From a virus, in the IMG/VR virus record IMGVR_UViG_3300017963_000190, positions 124,001-188,000 of that record: a DNA stretch of 64,000 bases. One strand, 5' to 3'. Numbering within the stretch: position 1 is the stretch's first letter; each line of letters opens with the position of its first letter. A program made the position numbers and the translations under genes. Positions 60,787-64,000 of this stretch are shown piece after piece. The notes beneath the pieces were generated by a model. It was not told the origin of the DNA and ran no database searches. It saw only the letters and a program-made list of their open reading frames with translations.

Positions 60787-60799
60787 CGGACATGGATCT
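60765..60799. repeat. Perfect 9-bp inverted repeat over the sigma-gene promoter
   Basis: AGATCCATG (60765-60773) and CATGGATCT (60791-60799), 17 nt apart. Placement over a promoter between divergent genes suggests an operator, but a hairpin is also possible. Confidence 0.55.
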
Positions 60800-60830
60800 C
60801 TAGAGAGTAACTATCGCGGGATACCTCCTG

Positions 60831-62264
60831 ATGCAGACACAGTCGACCTCGGATGACTGGCAAACGTTCAACGCTTTGGCTGAGCGCACGCTTCAGGAAG
60901 CCCCTCTTCCTAAAGATGAGCTCACCAAACTGTTTATTCGTATCGAAAAACTAATATATTCGGGGATTGGTTATCTATTAAACACGACCACCTTTACTGA
61001 AGACAACCTTTGCTATCTCCTTGCCGAGATTGCTTCAGGCGTTATCAAAAGCAGGAAGGTGTACAAAGGGCGCCGGATCCGAAGGCGGATACCACTTACC
61101 GAAGAAATCGAAATGGGATCCGAAAACAAGCGGATCTTCGGCATCGGTTTCGATTTGTTCAAGCTATCGCGCATGAGTAGGGAGGAGGCGGCACCTCTGG
61201 TAAAGCGTATTATTCGTACTCTTCGTGTCTCTACCAGCACCTATGAAAGTATGCTGCTCACGTTTGCCAAGGAGGGTCAGAGGTATCGGGATCTGTCGGA
61301 TGAGCTCACCGAGGTAACCCTTGATCTTCTGGAGCAGCGCCGTAAAAATAGCAAGCGCGCCACAAAGGGATCCTTGGCCAAAGAAGAAAGCTTGACCCTG
61401 GAGGCTTCCAGGATGATAGACGAACTGGAAATCGTGGAGATGAATGTTGGGTGCGTTGAGCGTAATTTTCTCTACGGTACCATACGAGCCATAGACCTCA
61501 TTGTTCGTGAGATCCGACGTTTGCAGGAACGCATACTGCGGGCATACTCCAGGCTCATCTTGAAGCCTGTGCGTGATAGAGCTCAGGGAGAGATGGAGGC
61601 TCTGGATTTGTTTCAGTCCGGCAGCCTAGGTCTCGCGAGAGCCATCTCTTTATATGATGTAAGAAGTGGCACCAGTTTCCCCACCTTTGCCACTTGGTGG
61701 ATTCGACAGAAGATTTTCGGGAGCATCAAATTCCGCGGCCCGCTAATCAAGCTACCTGGGTCTGTGCTTGAGAAGTACCAACAAATACGCGCAGCTGAAC
61801 GCCACTTCAGCTCAGACCCAGAAAAGCACTCTTCCTACACGGTGGAGGATATCGCAGCTTACTGCAAGACCTCTGTGAAATCTGTGGAGCTCGTGCGCAA
61901 GAAAGTGCAGAGCACGCAGGTCATATCCTTGGATTCGATGGTCTATGATAATGAAGAGGGCTTCGAGAACGAGTCGGCTACCGATCGAGCCCTCCTAGAT
62001 GATTCATTAGAAGAAGAGGAAGAATTTGCAGCACGGCAGGACTTTGTGGAGTCTGTGTTAGACCACCTGGAGCCGGACCAGCGCAATCTAGTGTGTCTTC
62101 GCTACGGAGTTATTGACAGCGTAAAGGTTGAGTTAAGTCCTCGTCAGGTTCTGCGTGAGACATTCCGTCAAGCAGCGTGTAGAGCAATTTTGCAGAGGTC
62201 TATGGCGGTCACCGCGGATGAGCGTCTGTCTCTGCTTCGTCCAGAAGAGCTTCCTCCCGAATAA
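60831..62264 (+). CDS. Sigma-70 family RNA polymerase sigma factor (477 aa)
   Basis: Region 2 (236-300) is clear: ALDLFQSGSLGLARAISLYD then SFPTFATWWIRQKIFGSI, the hallmark of regions 2.1-2.4 including -10 contacts. Region 3 (305-365) and 4.1 (404-427, LDHLEPDQRNLVCLRYGV) are recognisable. Region 4.2 (434-458) is shortened: the usual V-T-R-E-R-I-R-Q-I-E helix-turn-helix is replaced by SPRQVLRETFRQAACRAILQ. A 230-residue N-terminal extension has no known domain. It would direct host RNA polymerase to phage promoters. No strong SD is visible before the ATG at 60831. Confidence 0.8.
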   Translation: MQTQSTSDDWQTFNALAERTLQEAPLPKDELTKLFIRIEKLIYSGIGYLLNTTTFTEDNLCYLLAEIASGVIKSRKVYKGRRIRRRIPLTEEIEMGSENKRIFGIGFDLFKLSRMSREEAAPLVKRIIRTLRVSTSTYESMLLTFAKEGQRYRDLSDELTEVTLDLLEQRRKNSKRATKGSLAKEESLTLEASRMIDELEIVEMNVGCVERNFLYGTIRAIDLIVREIRRLQERILRAYSRLILKPVRDRAQGEMEALDLFQSGSLGLARAISLYDVRSGTSFPTFATWWIRQKIFGSIKFRGPLIKLPGSVLEKYQQIRAAERHFSSDPEKHSSYTVEDIAAYCKTSVKSVELVRKKVQSTQVISLDSMVYDNEEGFENESATDRALLDDSLEEEEEFAARQDFVESVLDHLEPDQRNLVCLRYGVIDSVKVELSPRQVLRETFRQAACRAILQRSMAVTADERLSLLRPEELPPE

Positions 62265-62292
62265 ACTTCCTGCGTGTAGGATTTCGCTTCTG

Positions 62293-62309
62293 TCTTGTAA
62301 AATACGAGA
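62293..62309 (+). promoter_or_regulatory. Strong copy of the phage promoter-like motif upstream of the SSB gene
   Basis: TCTTGTAAAATACGAGAG starts at 62293, 63-79 nt upstream of the SSB ATG, in a 107-nt gap after the sigma gene. It shares TCTTGTAAA with three other sites. Confidence 0.55.
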
Positions 62310-62371
62310 GTGCGGCAAGCAATAGATTCACAGAACCAGAAAACTGCTGATTCACGAAAGGAGTGACGAGC

Positions 62372-63691
62372 ATGGCTAAGAGATCGCGTCGGATGCGTGG
62401 AAGGCATTCGATTTCAGATGCACCAGGAGGCAGCTATGGGCCTAAGTGGCACGAGATGCTTACGTACATCACGAAGCCAAAAAAGGGGAAGCTGCGAGAG
62501 GTTCGTATTGCTGGAGGGTTTTTTGTAATCTTCCAGCACTACGTGAAATTCCGTAACCGAAAGAATGCGATTTCTGGTTACTATGAGCTGTGCCCAAACT
62601 GGAATTGGGAGACCGGTGAGTTCAGGCAGGGACCTGATGCCACCTGTCCCATCTGCGCAGATTTCAACGATCGAGACCTTCCCGAGCACTTGAGGATGTT
62701 CGGTAGCTTCCGCTACTACTTTGACGCCTTCGACGTCACGATGGCTAAAGGTAACGGTGGCGAGACGATCTTCGGTGTCGCCTTCGTCAACAAGTACGGT
62801 AAAAACGATTTGGCGTCCCTCGCGGATATTCTGGGCAATGAGGTGGATGATGAGGAGAATGGCATCTCGGTCCACTGGTTCCTCGATGAGAATGCAAAAG
62901 ACGCAAAAGATCGTATGCGCTTCCACCAGGGACAAAAGATCCCGATTCGCTACGATGAGGACCGCGGCCTTTATTTGATGAAGGGTGGCAAGAAAAAGAT
63001 CTTTAAGGGTGAGCCGACCGACTTCGCGGAGATCATCACTCCCAAGTCTGGTGATGAGATCAAAAACGATCTCCAACGCAACGGCTGCTACCGTGAGCTG
63101 GAGAGCTACTTGGAGTCTCAAGGGGACGACGATATCTCTGCAGATGTTCCTGGGTGGGGTGACGACGGTGAGGAGGCAGAGGAAGAGAAGCCGAAGCGCA
63201 AGCCGCGTTCCTCTCAGAAGAAGTCGGGCAAGGGTGGCGGCAACGCTAAAGGAAAAGGCAAAAGCAAGCCTAAGTCCAAGCCCAAGCCGAAAGGAAAGGG
63301 CAAAGGTAAAGAGAAGTCCAAGAAAGCCGAGGAGGTGGAGACGCCTCCAGATGATGACGAGTGGGGATCTTCCGACGAGGGTTCACCTGGCGACTGGGAT
63401 GACGATCTAGGAGATTCTGGTTCCGACGCCGCAGATGAGGACTGGGGCTCGTCCTCTGACAGTGATGAGAGCTCAGGCGAAGGTTGGGATGATGAAGGCT
63501 CGGACGACTCTGGCTCCGAAGAAGCCTCCGATGACTCTGATGATGGTGATGTGGATGGTTGGGGCGAGGCTTCTCACGACGACTCCTACTTCGGAGACGA
63601 TGATGGAGACGATGATTGGGGGAGCTCCTCCGATGAAGCCGGCGACTCGTCTGACGATGATGGGGATGCGGACGACCCTGAGGACTGGTAG
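62372..63691 (+). CDS. gp32-like single-stranded DNA-binding protein with acidic tail (439 aa)
   Basis: The ATG at 62372 has GAAAGGAG 8 nt upstream; an earlier GTG would overlap that site. The core (residues 20-260) has an OB-like segment with H56, C74, C92 and C95 (FQHYVKFRNR; ELCPNW; CPICADF), the zinc set expected for gp32. A Lys-rich linker (about 270-325, many GK and KPK repeats) leads to a long tail of Asp, Ser and Glu with repeated DDWGSSSDE-like units. Such acidic tails recruit replication proteins. It protects ssDNA at the phage fork. Confidence 0.65.
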   Translation: MAKRSRRMRGRHSISDAPGGSYGPKWHEMLTYITKPKKGKLREVRIAGGFFVIFQHYVKFRNRKNAISGYYELCPNWNWETGEFRQGPDATCPICADFNDRDLPEHLRMFGSFRYYFDAFDVTMAKGNGGETIFGVAFVNKYGKNDLASLADILGNEVDDEENGISVHWFLDENAKDAKDRMRFHQGQKIPIRYDEDRGLYLMKGGKKKIFKGEPTDFAEIITPKSGDEIKNDLQRNGCYRELESYLESQGDDDISADVPGWGDDGEEAEEEKPKRKPRSSQKKSGKGGGNAKGKGKSKPKSKPKPKGKGKGKEKSKKAEEVETPPDDDEWGSSDEGSPGDWDDDLGDSGSDAADEDWGSSSDSDESSGEGWDDEGSDDSGSEEASDDSDDGDVDGWGEASHDDSYFGDDDGDDDWGSSSDEAGDSSDDDGDADDPEDW

Positions 63692-63698
63692 TTAGTAG

Positions 63699-63710
63699 AG
63701 GCAGCTGCCT
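63699..63710. repeat. 12-bp perfect palindrome between the SSB gene and the next gene
   Basis: AGGCAGCTGCCT lies just before the start of the partial gene at the right edge. It may be a binding site or form a small hairpin covering the ribosome site. Confidence 0.3.
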
Positions 63711-63713
63711 GTG

Positions 63714-64000
63714 ATGAATCTGGTGCAGTTAAGCGCGCGAAAATATCACGGAGAGGTAGTGCGTGTTTCTTGGGACGTAGCTATAGCCCTCAATAACCTC
63801 GGCGCGGAGCACTTGCTGCTCATCTCGCAGGAAGCCGATGAGGCTGAAATGCTACAAAGCGTCGTCACCGGGTTTTTGGCTCACCGGCAGCTGCCTCTAT
63901 ATGCCGCCCATGTTCTAGTGAGCTTGGGTAATGATGCCGCCACACAACTCGCCGTCGCAGTGGTTCCTCAAGTAAGGTACTACCGCGATGCTGCTGAGGT
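63714..64000 (+). CDS. Hypothetical protein, truncated by the window edge (N-terminal 95 residues seen)
   Basis: The frame is open from ATG 63714 (or GTG 63711) to the right end. The visible part is helix-rich (DVAIALNNLGAEHLLLISQE, LPLYAAHVLVSLGNDAATQL). No family is recognised from this part. It follows the SSB gene in the same direction. Confidence 0.5.
   Translation, partial: MNLVQLSARKYHGEVVRVSWDVAIALNNLGAEHLLLISQEADEAEMLQSVVTGFLAHRQLPLYAAHVLVSLGNDAATQLAVAVVPQVRYYRDAAE

Noticed and set aside
60741-60863. N-terminal extension of the SWIM protein to 60863
   Set aside because: It would read through the sigma-gene promoter and inverted repeat; the ATG at 60740 has a ribosome site.
62363-62371. 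GTG at 62363 as start of the SSB gene
   Set aside because: It overlaps the ribosome site GAAAGGAG; the ATG at 62372 has ideal 8-nt spacing.

Overview
The window is part of a large, probably tailed (myovirus-like) bacteriophage genome. Baseplate, hub, spike and fibre genes are packed tightly beside a nearly complete phage replisome. I see no integrase, transposase, rRNA, tRNA or CRISPR array, and no capsid, terminase, sheath, tape-measure or DNA polymerase gene, so those must lie outside the window. The host cannot be named. The seven-bladed propeller repeats in one fibre are of a kind common in Myxococcota-like proteins, but that is only a hint.

Layout. From 1 to 34.2 kb all genes are on the minus strand and encode the virion adsorption and baseplate machinery. 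In transcription order (high to low coordinate) these are a fibre-like protein, small coiled-coil proteins, a giant hub with an M23 peptidase domain, an OB-fold spike, baseplate proteins including a gp25-like and a J-like protein, and then a long run of fibres and collar-fibre-domain proteins. The last fibre runs off the left edge. From 34.2 to 52 kb, still on the minus strand, lies the DNA metabolism block: RuvC-like resolvase, Zn-ribbon protein, class II ribonucleotide reductase, several accessory proteins, SF2 helicase, a degenerate DnaC-like helicase-loader homologue, DnaB-like helicase, FEN-type exonuclease, sliding clamp, UvrD helicase and NYN-domain nuclease. From 52 to 54.2 kb there are three more minus-strand proteins, two of them tandem duplicates. 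A divergent junction at 54.2-54.3 kb opens a mostly plus-strand block: three virion-type proteins, Cas4/RecB-like nuclease, KhpA-like KH protein, sigma-70 family factor, gp32-like SSB and a partial gene at the right edge. Single minus-strand primase and SWIM-finger genes interrupt this block.

Regulation. Two promoter classes can be proposed. One is host-like sigma-70: a divergent overlapping pair at 41.7 kb and one upstream of the phage sigma gene with an inverted repeat across it. The other is a recurring intergenic motif, TCTTGTAAAnTA, placed just upstream of genes on either strand. It has four strong copies and three weaker ones and is a good candidate for recognition by the phage sigma factor, whose region 4.2 looks degenerate. 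The 41.7 kb pair drives, in opposite directions, the exonuclease gene and a small plus-strand gene (60 aa, Arg-rich) hidden inside the minus-strand replication cluster. All three convergent gene pairs end in the same overlapping TTAG stop arrangement.

The most interesting leads are the sigma factor with its candidate motif, the overlapping-promoter switch with its small antisense-oriented gene, the inactive-looking helicase loader, the phage KhpA and SWIM proteins flanking the sigma gene, and the propeller-bearing tail fibre.
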